Shown piece after piece: positions 25,201 through 38,028 of a stretch of 64,000 bases of DNA. Under the pieces are notes generated by a model, which was not told where the DNA came from, ran no database searches, and worked only from the letters and a program-made list of their open reading frames with translations. Every line of letters starts with the position of its first letter. Position 1 is the first letter of the stretch. The DNA is taken from assembly GCA_040954595.2 (NCBI GenBank), contig CM082581.2, forward strand, positions 8,060,001-8,124,000. The letters are read 5' to 3'. The translations under genes were made by a program, and so were the position numbers. Source of the stretch: Balanoglossus misakiensis (lineage: Eukaryota; Hemichordata).

Positions 25201-25628
25201 AGCTGTGTTGTTGTTTTTGATTATTTCGGACTGGTGGCTATCGGGTCAGTAAGTCTCCGGGACCCACAAAGGACGAGCCTTTTAAGAAGGACGACTGCAA
25301 GAATCTGAAAATGAACTGATCCCTAGTTCCCCCGGCTCCGTCTTAATTTGAACAGGCAATCTTATTCCACCATAAGCCCATTCGAGGGAGCGCGAAAAAC
25401 CTACACCTGCTTCTAATGAAATATTGCAGCGGGTTTTTATTACGGCGCCCTCAACATGCGATTTCGTCACAATCATATGGGGGGGGGGGGGGCTCGGCCT
25501 CTCTTTTCTATGTTAGTTGCATGGAGATATTTCATTGTGTTGCTTTGCGGCAACTTGGTGACTCTTTAACTCGACAGAGATATTTTCTTAGCCTCCTTGT
25601 ACACATACCGTATATCCGTATATATAAT

Positions 25629-25660
25629 TTGATAACATAATACGTGTAGTATGTTATCAA
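25629..25660. repeat. Perfect 11-bp inverted repeat
   Basis: TTGATAACATA and its reverse complement flank a 10-base centre containing TACGTG. It could be a cruciform, a dimeric binding site or a transposon footprint. Confidence 0.8.
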
Positions 25661-26659
25661 GACATTCACATTTACATATCGAAGACGAAGTAACGCCGGC
25701 ACTGTGCAGAGTCGCATCGTGTTCAGCTTCCTACAGGGCGCCACCAATGTCAGGACTCACCTTAACGTTTATTTGGAACTCGGCGATGCTCTGGGTGCCC
25801 GACACGTCACGTGAGACTGTGAGGATTTGACTGAGTGGTCTGTAGATGGCGCTACAAGCACGAAACAGAATGCAAATTTAGGGTATCCATTGACGGTTCA
25901 ATTTCAATTTCTCCCACAAATCAGAAGATTTTTCCCCAATATATCTTGATCAGCTGCAGCCGAATATATTTTTCTGTAGTCGGGCTTAAAACATAACATT
26001 GTAAAACCGAAGAGAAGAAATGATTTAGTCATGCGCGCAAGTGTCGTGTGTGTGTTTTGGTTAATGCCTGTGTGTGCTACTCGAGTTTGTCCTGGTCACG
26101 TCTTTCATTGTCTGAGCGCAGGAAATGTGTAAAAGCTACATAGTCTAACAAGCATAGTTACCCAGACACAGGGAAAATTCAGCAGATGAATGAAACTGAG
26201 GCGGGGAAAAATGGGAAAATCCAAAGTAAAAGCAAGTTATCGTCTGTTCTGAACAGACGGGCCATCGGGGAGAGTTCAAAAGCACTCGACATATTGCCAC
26301 CCCAAGGGACGAATCATTCTGCTATTTTGTGTCCGTTCAGAACTACCCCGAGAGTTGTGCCACCTTAATGTGATTTATGCGCTCGTTTAAGTCTTGAAAC
26401 AGGATAATGGTGCGCGGAATACAGTGAATCGAAAAGTCGTTAATAGGCAAATTCCACGCGAAATTCGCAAGGGACGATTGAATCTTCACAGCCGAGCAGA
26501 CGATCCAAAGATTTACAAGGGAAAATAGAGGTTACGTGATTAGAGAAAAATGCTTAGATGATGAAGCACTTTACATGCGAGATAATTTTTTTTCCGAAAT
26601 AGACTCATTCGTTTGACGGAGATTATACGTCTTCTTCCGCGTCTTGATAATCCCAGATG

Positions 26660-26694
26660 AGGTCAAAGGTCAAATGAGATACATGTCTCATTTG
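26660..26694. promoter_or_regulatory. DR1 site abutting a 9-bp inverted repeat
   Basis: AGGTCAAAGGTCA (26660-26672) is a perfect DR1 nuclear-receptor element. It overlaps the start of the inverted repeat CAAATGAGA-TACATG-TCTCATTTG (26671-26694). DR1 sites are known targets of HNF4, RXR and COUP-TF. Function here is inferred. Confidence 0.4.
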
Positions 26695-28194
26695 TCAAAC
26701 TCTTATAAACTTGACAAAGGGATTTTATTCCCAACATGATGAGATTTCACTTTCTTGGTTTCTATTTTTCACGCTGATGTGTATGGATCGCTGTTACGTA
26801 CAATAGGTGAACACACAGGTAGATTTTAAAGGGCACCCACGGGGCAAGAAAGGGCTTGGACGTGATAAATGGCCTCTTCTTTCTGCGAAAACACTTTATC
26901 GAAGGCAATTACTTTGTGACAATTACGTTTACATCCAGCCCCGGCGAGTCATACAGCTGTTTTGAAATGGCTTGAATTAAGTCGTTCGTTTAATAGACTC
27001 TAATCTGAATTGAAGATCTGTAATTGCTATATTGAATATTCGCAGATATCTGTGTGGCGAATTTGCCCTTTTTTACGGCGGCTCTAGTGTCGCATAGCGT
27101 ATCACGTTTTGCAATCGATACATTCTTGAAGAGTTAATCCGCTGTCGTAAAACAGTCAGAATCGATGCTATTACGGTTCTAGTCTGACTCCTGGGGCCGA
27201 CAACCTTTGTGGATGTCAGATCGTCTGCCCCCTCCCCCCTCTCCTCCCCGGATACTGACAACACATTTATGCGTGGGAACATTTCTGGAAATGAAAGGGG
27301 AGATCGTCACATCAGACTGGAATGGAAATCACTCTCATGCCGGCTAAACTTTATCAAGAACTTTTTAAGTCACTTTGTGCCAAACGTTGGTAATTTTTTA
27401 AATGTATAAAATACGCCACAGCGGAGGATATGCATTGCAGTGCATAGATGAAACCATGTTTACAGTTCCTATATGCACCGCGTTAAACTTTTTTTGTGTG
27501 CATTCGCATGACGGTGGCCATATTTGAGTGGGACATCCATTTATTATCTTTTTTTTCAAAGTTGCATATTGGATCACAGTTGGTTCTGATAATTATAGCA
27601 TTACGCCCGCAATAAATGCATTTTACATTAACGCATTTTAGTTCGGAGGTAAAAGCCATGAAAATAATACAAAGGTCTAGGCTCGTGGGCCTTTAATATC
27701 ACACATACGGATCTAGCTCCGTAGTCTGCCCCGCGCGGACGGAGAAAGCGAGGAATATTCACTTGACGAATACAGAACTAATAAAAATTCTCGTCCCATC
27801 CGTGCATTCAAACAGGAATTAAATACCTATCAGTCGTCAAATGAAAAAGTCGTCTGTCGTTGATTGGTGATCAAACGAGCGATAAACATATCGTCTTGTT
27901 CTTTCATTTTCGCCATTCGCCGTATCTTCTGTAATATCCAGCCGTCTTAGCAACGTGTTTCTACGCGGCGTCAGAAGCAATTAGAGCCACTTTACTCTGA
28001 TTATTTTGGACGTTTTCCAATAATTGTCAGCGATTTTATGTGACAGTTAAAATCTTCATCCGTCTCCATGTCATTGCTATGTCAACAACACATTGTGCGT
28101 CTAATCCGCGCCGATTGCGCAGTTATGATCCGTGTTTGGGAGAATGCTTAGCGGACTGATGAAGAGCGAAATTAAAGGAATCTGATGTCGGGGA

Positions 28195-28500
28195 GAGGAA
28201 ATCTTCGGAACCGTTGGATGGTTGGTCGATGGGTGGATGAACGTGTAGTGTATATGTGTTGATAAGAAGGTTTGACAGTGGAGGGCTCGGTGGATGCGTG
28301 GATGGATGGTCAGAGGTGACATACTGACTGGTACTGGTATTACCAGGTTGGCATGTTCACGCCTTCGCCCGCAAGGTCTTGCTCTTCGAAAAATAGACGA
28401 AATCGTTAGGGAGACTGTGGTCGAGCAAATTCAGGGATGATGAGATGGTATGGGTGGGATGGAAGGAGGCAGATTGGTTGGAGGATGGTGGATTGGAGCG
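28195..28500 (+). repeat. Degenerate GGATG/GGTTGG-rich tracts
   Basis: Two loose clusters of GGATGG-like words (about 28213-28312 and 28437-28500) separated by ordinary sequence. Probably decayed tetranucleotide microsatellite. Confidence 0.5.
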
Positions 28501-31500
28501 AGCGTGCGTGCGTGGGAGGATTAAAGTGAATGGGGTTCAGACATTTGGTCGTCAGTTAAGAGAGCTTAGCGTGCTTCGTTAGAGAATAGTGGGAAGTGAG
28601 ATATCTCTTCTCACGTGATCCAAGCCACAGGTCACAGAAGCAACTGTAAAAGTTTATCACTTGCAGTTCATTAATAAATACTAAAGTTTTTCTTTTACGT
28701 TCATGAACTCGCTTTGGTACCGTGGTGACAAAGAGACGAACCGATAGATAAGAAAGATTTTTCAACCGATCGTGTGACCTTTTTAGTACAGCGGCCACAA
28801 TGCAATATTCAGTATGTGACGGATATATCTCTTTAGAAGTGAATAAAATTGTTTGATAACGTGATTTATAATCCATAAGACGTTGATCAAAAATGAACCG
28901 ATAGATAGCAGTTCTGATATATTTATGTGATGTCATGCGCTTCTCAAACTTTCCATTGTGCCCGGGTCTCAGGAGATGAAAGAACATATCCATAGTTGTA
29001 TACTAAGCTCTGAAGCGAACCACTCTGAATGGCACAAAATAATCGTCTTTTTTGCTAAAGGATACTTTATCGCTAACATATCAGCAAACATCCGCTCCTG
29101 AATTGATACCCCACTTCGGTTTCCATGCCGACGGAAAATACCGGCAAAGCAATACTTCGTGGATTTGTTAAATAATCTGCGCTCGTTATCGGAGTCATTT
29201 AATTTGTTGTCAATTGTAAATCATTGACAGTAACGATTCGTATGCGTGCCATGAAATCTCATTACCGCTGCACCGTGAAACCGTCTCAATTTTTATGACA
29301 AATGGAGAGGAGAATAATTATCATAGAAATAATGTCGGCCGTCCCCCGATGCGACTGATAAGCAGGGAAACTAAGGGCGACACGCGTTTGTAATAAACAC
29401 GTCAGAATGGCGCAGATAAGGAGATAAGAGAATTGATTTGTTTTCAAGTTATTACTGATATGGTTTTATTAGGAATATGAAAAGAACACGCGGTGGTGAC
29501 GCGGAGAGTTTGATCAGAGAGCGCCCTTCCACGAATTTATCACATAGGTCAACTTGAACACGGGTTTGATACGATCACAAAGAGAATACATACATCACTG
29601 AACTGAATTACAATTAAATTAATTTCAGCTTAGAAACCGTGGAAAACTATCCGGTTTTATTTAATTTTAGACAAGCGAATGACGCTGCTGTTTTCTACAG
29701 CTAATTTTGTTCAACCCGGCTTTCAGCTCACAGACTGCCTTTCATTTTAATGCATATACCAAAAATAAACTCGAATGTGGCAAAATTTCATATTCCCGTT
29801 ATTATAATTTAAGATATTATTAGCTTTCGCTTCTCCGCTATTTTTGTCGATCGCATGGACCGGGGTTTTTTTCCATTCACGATAATTTTGTAATACTTTT
29901 TATTGAGTTGTTTTGTGTTTTCGGGCCAAAAGTCTGACATTGTTATTCAGCGGTTGCTGCTAAATGATTTTTTTAGTAGGATAGTTTCGCACTCCATGGC
30001 AATTATTATATTTGTACTGAAATGACAAAACTATAAGTTGTGCATTTTCATTTATTGAGCTGGGGAAAACAGAATTTGTCAGAATTTATTCATACTCAAT
30101 CTATTTTCGTCAGCTGATTTTAACACGGTAGTAGAGACTTTTCACACTAATATGGGTTGATGCGACAGAGTCCGCACCAGCCGATTGGCGGCCTCTGACA
30201 CTGAAAATGCGTGACGTCACCGTTGGACGCTCGAAGTATATGCACCGCGGCGAGGGGGGGGGGGAGGGTATGGCTGCACTTCAACCCTAGATAGATAGCA
30301 GATAGCAGATATAGTTGGTCTCGATTAAAAATTGATGCGTTTCCCCCTTCAAAATATGCGTGTCCTGCATCACGGCCCTTACAAGTACGTGCGTCCAGTG
30401 CAAGCTGTGTTGGTTGGCATTTCGAGTAGCGCCCCCTATGAAAGCCTTATACGCATGGCGGACGGCGGAAAGAAAACTTAATACGGGTCACCTTTAGTCG
30501 CCAACGAGCCGAAAGACGTCGCTTAAGGAAAGTGGTTTGGCATTGTTTTATTTTAGCGACTTCCGAAATGAAAGCGGAAAGAATTGCTTTTAATTTTGAC
30601 TTGTTTTTCAAGCATTTACTTTGATATGGGACATTTTGTCAAAACGCAATCCAAAGTTAATCCAATAATAAATAAGTTATTTTATTTTCTTGTTTTGAAT
30701 TCCGTCCACGTCAATGAGGTCAGTGTATCTTTAGCCGTTGGAGTATGCAACAGAAATAGTTTTGTTGGTTCTCGCTGGTACAGGACGCCCATTGTTCGAC
30801 AACATGGTACACTCCATCGCACCCACCTGCCGCGGCTCAACGATTGCTGACTGCAGTGAAAGGATATGTCCGCATAAACCTTTTTTTACGTTCGCAAGTT
30901 GCGGTCCCTTTCTCAGTGTGTTGTTGGTGCGATTTGAATCGAGGTGAATGTGTGTGTCTCTTTTTGTCTGGGATTTTTTGCGTTAATTCTGCAACTTCGG
31001 TTCACGTTCGCGCTCCACAATGCAAAAATGAGTTGCTCACTCTCAGACCACGGGCTCTAGTGTGTTTGACACCCGGGGCTGGACAGCCTCGCTCGCTATA
31101 CTCTAACGCTCATAAGTTAGGCGGGGGGGGGGGGGCGGAAGGTACGGCACTGTTCACAAAGTTCATGCACGTATAGAGCAGCCTGTGTCAGGGCTCTGCC
31201 TGCCCACAGTCGCTCTACTACACAGAGCATGGCCCACCAAGAAAAGGGGACTGCGCATAGAGGAACTGTGGCATGCCGACCGCTGAAGCATCCTCGTTCA
31301 AGACACCATTCTCTCCGATTCTCGCCCTGACACAAAAGAAAGTTCATTACTGGTGGAGTAACATCTACCACCCGGCTCGACACTTCAAACGAGGCCGCTA
31401 TCAAAACTTTGTTTTGTATATCAGCGAGCCGTATGATTTGTATGCATAGTTCGATCCCTGGCCTTCAGACACTACGTACGTGCAATTAACTTCTAATTGA

Positions 31501-32540
31501 TTTCACGGTCGTAAAAATTACCAGCTTAAGTTTCAGAGAAAATGGCGGGCGACGCCAGGATAAGGACGCTGAAATAAGCAACTGTTACGGCCCGACTGAT
31601 GGGTTTTACAGTGACCGGGACCATGTGTACATTTTAAACCGTGGAGTGAATATTGATGAGCTCCCTGTTGCAAACAACGATGATGGATAGACCGGCAGGC
31701 CACTTCAAAACGTTAAATACTGAATTCGTGCTCATAGACTGTGAATTCTGACACATTTCGTTCGCTCAGGTAGCCATTACAGACGCTCTGGTGTACGGTA
31801 GGCTATCGTCCACATACCGTGACAATAAAAACTACTCCTCCTATATTTTGTTTGAAGGTCGAGCGTATTGTCATCGGTGTCTCTGTCGACCGTTGAGAAA
31901 TGGCCCGATATCTCCGCCCTCGGATCCCTCTTCTTTACCGAAGACAGACAGGTTATGACTTTTAAAATAAATACGCGCTATGATGCTTACTTGTAAACAA
32001 CAAATGTTTATTTCTATGCCGCCGAAAGGTGTTTTGGATGTCGGTCATATCTAACTAGTAATTTCAAATCGTGGAGAAATGTGTGTAGGGGGGAGGGGGG
32101 GGGCTGTCCCGATTTTAATGTAGGCGTCATGAAAACGACGATGAAAAATTTCAGACTTATTTTGAATAAAAACGGAGTCCCTGAGAATCTCAGCCGACTC
32201 TGGCGCGGCTACTGCGAATTAGTTTTGATGCGGGAAACATGATCAACACAAGTTTTGAAGGAAAAACCTTTTAGGCAGGACCTGTTTGGGCTCAGATGTG
32301 CAAATTTCTCCTCGATTGGCGGTCGATTGTCAAATATCCCGATGTAAACAACGGACTTATGTTGGATTGCATTTCAAAATAGTAAACCTAAGGTTACTTG
32401 GGTTGGAGTAACAACTTCAGCAAGGAATCTGGGGAAATATGCTGCCAAGGAAAACATTTATACAATTAACAGTAAATTGGAGCAACTCTGCAAAGACATG
32501 ACTCTTGATTGACATCTCGATATGCACAGATGCACTAACT

Positions 32541-32597
32541 TCTCTCTCCTTTCTCTCTCTCTCTCTAGCCCTCTCTCTCTCTCTCAGTCTCTCTCTG
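32541..32597 (+). repeat. CT dinucleotide microsatellite
   Basis: TCTCTC tract with a few interruptions (AGCC, AGT). Frames across it give Ser/Leu repeats and are not genes. Confidence 0.95.
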
Positions 32598-35500
32598 AAC
32601 ATTTTTTCACAAACTATTATCTCTAAACATAATCAACAACTGTCTGTGTGTCTGTCTTTCATCTATCGAGATATGCAGCATTTGAAAAACATATTTGTGG
32701 GTTTGTGACAACTTTCGTGTAGAAATGACGAACTCAGTCTAAGATCGGTAAAAGACGATCAGCTGAGCCAAGCCCTTCGAAGTTTTTTGTAAAACCAACA
32801 AATGAAAAACAGCCAATCCACGAACGTATGAATCCGAAGTTTCTAGTGAAACCTTGTACCGAGGAGATTTCAGAATCATCACAGACTCGCGAAGAATTCG
32901 GCAGAGAATATTCACGGCGTCAGTAGTGTTTAGAACACGACAGCATACAGCCCGGGGCGACCTCTGCTCGGAACACCAACAGCGGTAGCCACTCTACGGT
33001 TACAGCGAGTGGACAATATCATCGACTCGCCACCGGGCGTCATGATAAACTCAGAAACCGATATGACCACTTAAGACCCCGTGATTAAGGCAACAAATGT
33101 GACGGTCGGTATATAGCCACCACTTTTTTGGGGGGGGGGGGGGTACACGCTTGTTTCTTCTCCTCTCTCGGATGTCTCTACTCTAGACTATGGGCGAAGT
33201 GAGTCGGGCGCTGCTTGTTGTGTCTCCCACGCACGCATTTATGTACACCCAATAAAATACAATATACACAGTTTAAAACAACTTCAGAGACCCCAATCTA
33301 CGGGGATTCGACGATTCCAACCCGGCATGCAAGCTTTGTCTGCAGCGATCTGTACAGAGGAGACGCGTCCGTAGGCAAGGTTACATTCCCTGGAAGAATT
33401 GCCGTCATTGGCCTATTTGATGAAGAAATGTTTTGCATCATAAACAACGGATGCCAAGACGCGAGGCAACAAGGAGCGTTCCGAAATTCGCTGGTGATCG
33501 TCGACGGATATTGGAAACCGTTTGGCTTCCTTGGTAACGCGTTTAAATAAATTGTGATTGTAGGAACCGGCAAACCGTTCAAGTGGGGGATCGGATTATT
33601 AGAAAGCCGATAGGTCAATTTGACTCTGTATTAGATTCTCACGTTGTTTGGGTGCCGATTGATCAAGAAGGGAGCCCTTATCTCTTCCCTGCCGTCATAA
33701 TACTCCACACCCTGGTCTGCGCGCCGTCTCCCGGTTTTTCTCCAATTCCGACGTGACAACGCCTGTCCCTGATTAGTTACACGGAGAATCCTACCACTGG
33801 TTGCCTTTCCGCCCTTGTCTATTTCTCAGTGTATTTTTTTCAATTTCATATGTCCCATGTACTGTGTACATGATGATGTCTCTTTCTACGTCATGGTCTC
33901 ACCATCATGTGCTTATGTGTGTGTATCGGCCCGCCCGCCGCCTGTCTCTTTGCCCTTTCGGGACTCTGTCATTCATAGGAACGATTAGCAATATATATAG
34001 CAAGTAATATTACATCGCTGAACGCAAAGGAAAAAAATTAAACGATCTATTTAAGCGCGTATCGGTTAATCAAATTATCTAATCATTCTCCATTACAGAA
34101 CTATCAAAATTGATTGTGAACGATATTGAACTAACTGTTGTATAGTGTTCCTTTAGCTGTCAGATCAGTGGAATTCATAACAGCATACATGTAGACATCG
34201 CAGCGACAATCTTTCGTTCACGTGACTTGGGTACGCAATTTCGTAAATCAGCTTTGGGAACTTGAACACATTCATCTATGATGACGTCGAGTTCCGCGAC
34301 AGCCATATTATACAACACATCCCACAATGCAATTCGACTTTTACTGATACATTTCTTGTATACTTGGTGCAATATCGGGCGGATTCATTTATGAGTACAA
34401 TGCGCACGAGTTGTCCCTAGTTTTAAACTCGCACCATCAATAATAATGCACAAAGACAGACAGTCTTTTTTCGTTTTGCCTATTCTCGGACACTGACGCG
34501 AATCTGCCTGACTTGGCGCTGAAACCCAATACCCAGAACCGGCTGCAGACGTCGGCTGCACGGGACAGGATCAGTCGAGTCCACTTGTACAGTAGACCCT
34601 TGCCGCTAATTGACTCCAATAATTGTAGGGACACTCGGAAATATCGAAAAGCAATTAAACTTCATCAAACGGCGATCGAAACCAGCAATTTGCCGCAAAA
34701 TTTCATCCGCCCACTTTAATTTGATCAAATTAAATACACCCGTCTTCCTCTATGCTTTTATTTTCCTGCAGTCCAATCTAATCAGCCCAATCGACCATTC
34801 AATGGTGTCCTCATTTACATAAACCATTACCGGAACAAAGTGGTCGGCAGTACTTGCTTTTGCGCGGGTTTCCCTGTCGGTCCCATACAACGGCGCCAAG
34901 CCGGAGCCAGAAAGTTGGTCAGTGGGTTCCCTGTGCCGCTCCACCGGCCCGGTGATTGTACTTAAACGAACCCTGAAAGCTCGATTTAAATTCCACCATT
35001 TTAAATGTAAAACGCTTGTATTTGTTTTCCATTCTCTGATCGCTAGGTCAAAGTAGCCGACACCGTCCGAAGTAAAGACGCACAGGTGAAATCAGGCGGA
35101 AGGACGATGGAGATTGGCTGCTTTTATCGTTACGTTTCATGATAAACTGTTCTTATAGTTTACAATAATCCAAATTTGAAAATGCATGTATCCGAAAGTA
35201 CTTTTTCCGGAGGCGCTCAAAGCTTGCTCAGAAGTGCGGACCTATTGAGTAGGGTAACTGAAAATTTCTGAGATGAACTTTGGTCAACTACTTCCGTTTC
35301 GTCGTAAACATTTCATTCATTCTTTCAATGGTTCATTCATTCTACTTTATTTATGCTGTTCTGACCGGAATACCCATCAAATTTACGCTTTTTTGTTCCA
35401 AATTACTTATTATTCTTATCTTAGTATACAACCGTACGGTATTCCACCAGCATAGTGTGCCGTTTTGGGGACGACAAAAAATGGCGCCGAGCAAAATTAT

Positions 35501-36941
35501 AACAAAGGTCAAACGGGGAACAGATTCCGACAAAGCATGTTTTATTTTAGTTTATGATACCCCGTTTTGTGTTAAACTTGTTTTCTTTTCTGCACATTTT
35601 ACAAGGCGTTCAATTCGACTTTGCCGAAAGGCATTATAACAACCCCATACACAATGCTCTCTTTTCTGCGCTGCAAAGAAGAGACAGCGACTCTCATACC
35701 GACCAGATGCCGAGGTTATTTTCTATTTTGAACGCAATTTACCCCAGGGCAGGTTTGCATGAAACTAACGCGGCAAACCTGGGCACAACAATCGGTTTTG
35801 GAAATCGTGCGCCGAAGGGCGAGTCTGGGCCTCGGGATGCGGACCATTGTGTCTGTCATATTTCTGTGTTGGCGGTCGCATATTTCTCGTTTCCTACGTT
35901 TCACCAAGGTGAACCGAGCCGCATATTTCTGCACCATTGAAATTCTACCACGGAGAGAGAGAGAGAAAAAAAAAGTGGGTTGCATTTCTGACCTCTGCTG
36001 ACGTGACCAGGTTTGCCGTTTTGTCACAGAAATCTCGCCTCGACGCGTCCAAGCATACAAGAGCAGTTGCAGCCTACATACGTGACGTCATCGGGATAAC
36101 TTATCTGCGGACAATATAGTTCTTGACAAATTTGTTGCAGACTTTACATATATAACACAATGCATAAGTCTAGCGGGGTTCGTATGTAGTGTTTGTCTTC
36201 AGTATGTACTCGGCTATTTTATTCTGAATAAAGCCTTCTGATATCGATTCAAATATTAACGTCTGTCGATATAAAAAAAAAGGATCAAACGATTGAGGTC
36301 ACAACGCCCTGGGATATAGGAAACTTATTTATTGACAACCAAACTATCTATAGGGAGCAACCTACCATCCGATAACTAAACAACCTTAAAAATAAAGCAT
36401 TAATTCCTAGTTGCACCAAATGTGTTCCTCTATATACATTGTAATAGCATAAAATCATATCCCCAAACACAGTCCGTCCATTGCGCCCCTAAATAGCCAT
36501 CTTACAAAGTTTTGCCATGAACAGGGCATTATTTAGATATTGCCCATCCCGCGGGGCCATTATCTGGATATTTCCCTGCGCAAGGGCAAATGCCGAACAA
36601 AGGACGCAAAAACTGGACTCAATTACAATTTAACATTCCCCTGGACAATACATAGATCTTCTCCACCGGTTTTATATGTATAGGCCCGAATGTCGTTCAA
36701 TATCTGAACGATTGCACGACACGAGTACATTATCCGGCTTACAATACGTCGCAACATCTGTGATCTTGATATATGCTAAACAACTTCTCAATCACATCAA
36801 CCAATCACAAGCGTCGCAAAATACACCTGGTGTAAGACTCATTTCGATTGAATACTTGTCAGCCAGGGCATTTATCACGTGGTCAGTGAGGTGCAACGTT
36901 TCCATCATCATTCGGAACTCAACCTTCGACAGACAAACGCC

Positions 36942-37166
36942 ATGGCCGAAAGTAGCGACGAGCACGAGCTTTTCATTACCCAGAGCACGTTCCGACACCC
37001 AAGCGAAAGCGAAGGGCGTAGCTTTTACGATATGGACTGGATTTTCCAAGATTCTGGTAGCTTCATTGAAGAGAATGTACACAAACCATCGGTCATGGAA
37101 AGTGTCCTGCAGAAAATCAAGGGTGCCTTTCTTCTGGCCTGCAGCCGCCATTGCGCACATCCTCTG
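36942..37166 (+). CDS. Possible orphan first coding exon, unknown protein
   Basis: A protein-like reading frame begins at ATG 36942 in good translational context (GCCATGG). It encodes an acidic, hydrophilic N-terminus starting MAESSDEHELFITQSTFR. After 74 to 75 codons it runs into a strong donor-like CT|GTAAGTAC at about 37164-37166, where the TAA stop overlaps the donor. A CCAATCA motif lies upstream near 36801. I do not recognise the family and could not find a matching downstream exon. The same stretch is also open in another plus frame (36676-37224) and on the minus strand (36792-37187), so it is stop-poor generally. It may be a first exon of a gene continuing to the right, a diverged pseudo-exon or chance. 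Confidence 0.3.
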
Positions 37167-37378
37167 TAAGTACCATTTTTCTGTCATTTTCCTCGGAACT
37201 TGTAAATTTGTAGTTTTATATTGATCAGGAATGTTCGATTGTACGTCAGCGTAGGCACTTCAGGGAAGTTTTGGTACGTCAAAAAAAATCAAGCTTTCAG
37301 GTGAATCCGCGTGTGAGGTAGAAACGAACCCCCAACCAAAGGTTGAGCCCTGCAGCGCAGAGATCACGACAAAGAAAG

Positions 37379-37510
37379 ATGGACGAACCAAGTGTGTGCA
37401 CCTGGAAGCAGTACTTCCCGCACGTGGTCACTCTGAACCAATGGAAATCTCTGGTCACAGCTGTACACTTTCCGATGGAGGCTGACAGGAAAGCAGTCTT
37501 TGCTTCGTGA
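37379..37510 (+). CDS. Possible small ORF, 43 residues, unknown
   Basis: The ATG follows a purine-rich GAAAG. The peptide starts MDEPSVCTWKQYFPHVV, has ordinary globular composition and ends in TGA. It lies about 210 bp after the candidate exon at 36942, but the obvious CTTTCAG acceptor at 37292-37298 does not join the two in frame without an early stop. All three plus frames are open for 70 bp or more here. I do not recognise it; it may be chance. Confidence 0.12.
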   Translation: MDEPSVCTWKQYFPHVVTLNQWKSLVTAVHFPMEADRKAVFAS

Positions 37511-37754
37511 TTGGTCATGCTCTACACCAGGCGTTGTTGTACGTACATGTAACAATTCCTTCCATTGTTTTCCCCTATAGAAACGCCCTCGGCATTGTAC
37601 ACAGTGAAAAGTAATCAATATCCATGAGACACCAGATTTCGAAAAAGTGTTGAATGCATTTACTTAGTATACTTTTAATATTGGTCTGTGCGATGACGTA
37701 TAGTTATACACACACGCTTTATATAGTGTTCTGCTGTGTACTCTGGGAATATTT

Positions 37755-38028
37755 AATGAATGAATGAATGAATGAATGAATGAATGAATGAATGAATGAA
37801 TGAATGAATGAATGAATGAATGAATGAATGAATGAATGAATGAATGAATGAATGAATGAATGAATGAATGAATGAATGAATGAATGAATGGATGGATGGA
37901 TGGATGGATGGATGGATGAATGAATGAATGAATGAATGAATGAATGAATGAATGAATGAATGAATGAATGAATGAATGAATGAATGAATGAATGAATGAA
38001 TGAATGAATGAATGAATGAATGAATGAA
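37755..38028 (+). repeat. AATG tetranucleotide microsatellite with central ATGG block
   Basis: About 270 bp of near-pure AATG repeat, interrupted by an ATGG block at about 37888-37917. The 173-residue minus-strand frame (FIHS repeats) through it is an artefact. Confidence 0.97.

Larger units (their letters stand above)
22204..36941. other. Gene-poor stretch
   Basis: I see no convincing exon. It contains G/C homopolymers, a CT microsatellite, the small inverted repeats listed, and islands rich in TAATTA/TAATTG (for example 23917-24006 and 34607-34730). The rest is unremarkable AT-leaning DNA. Confidence 0.5.
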
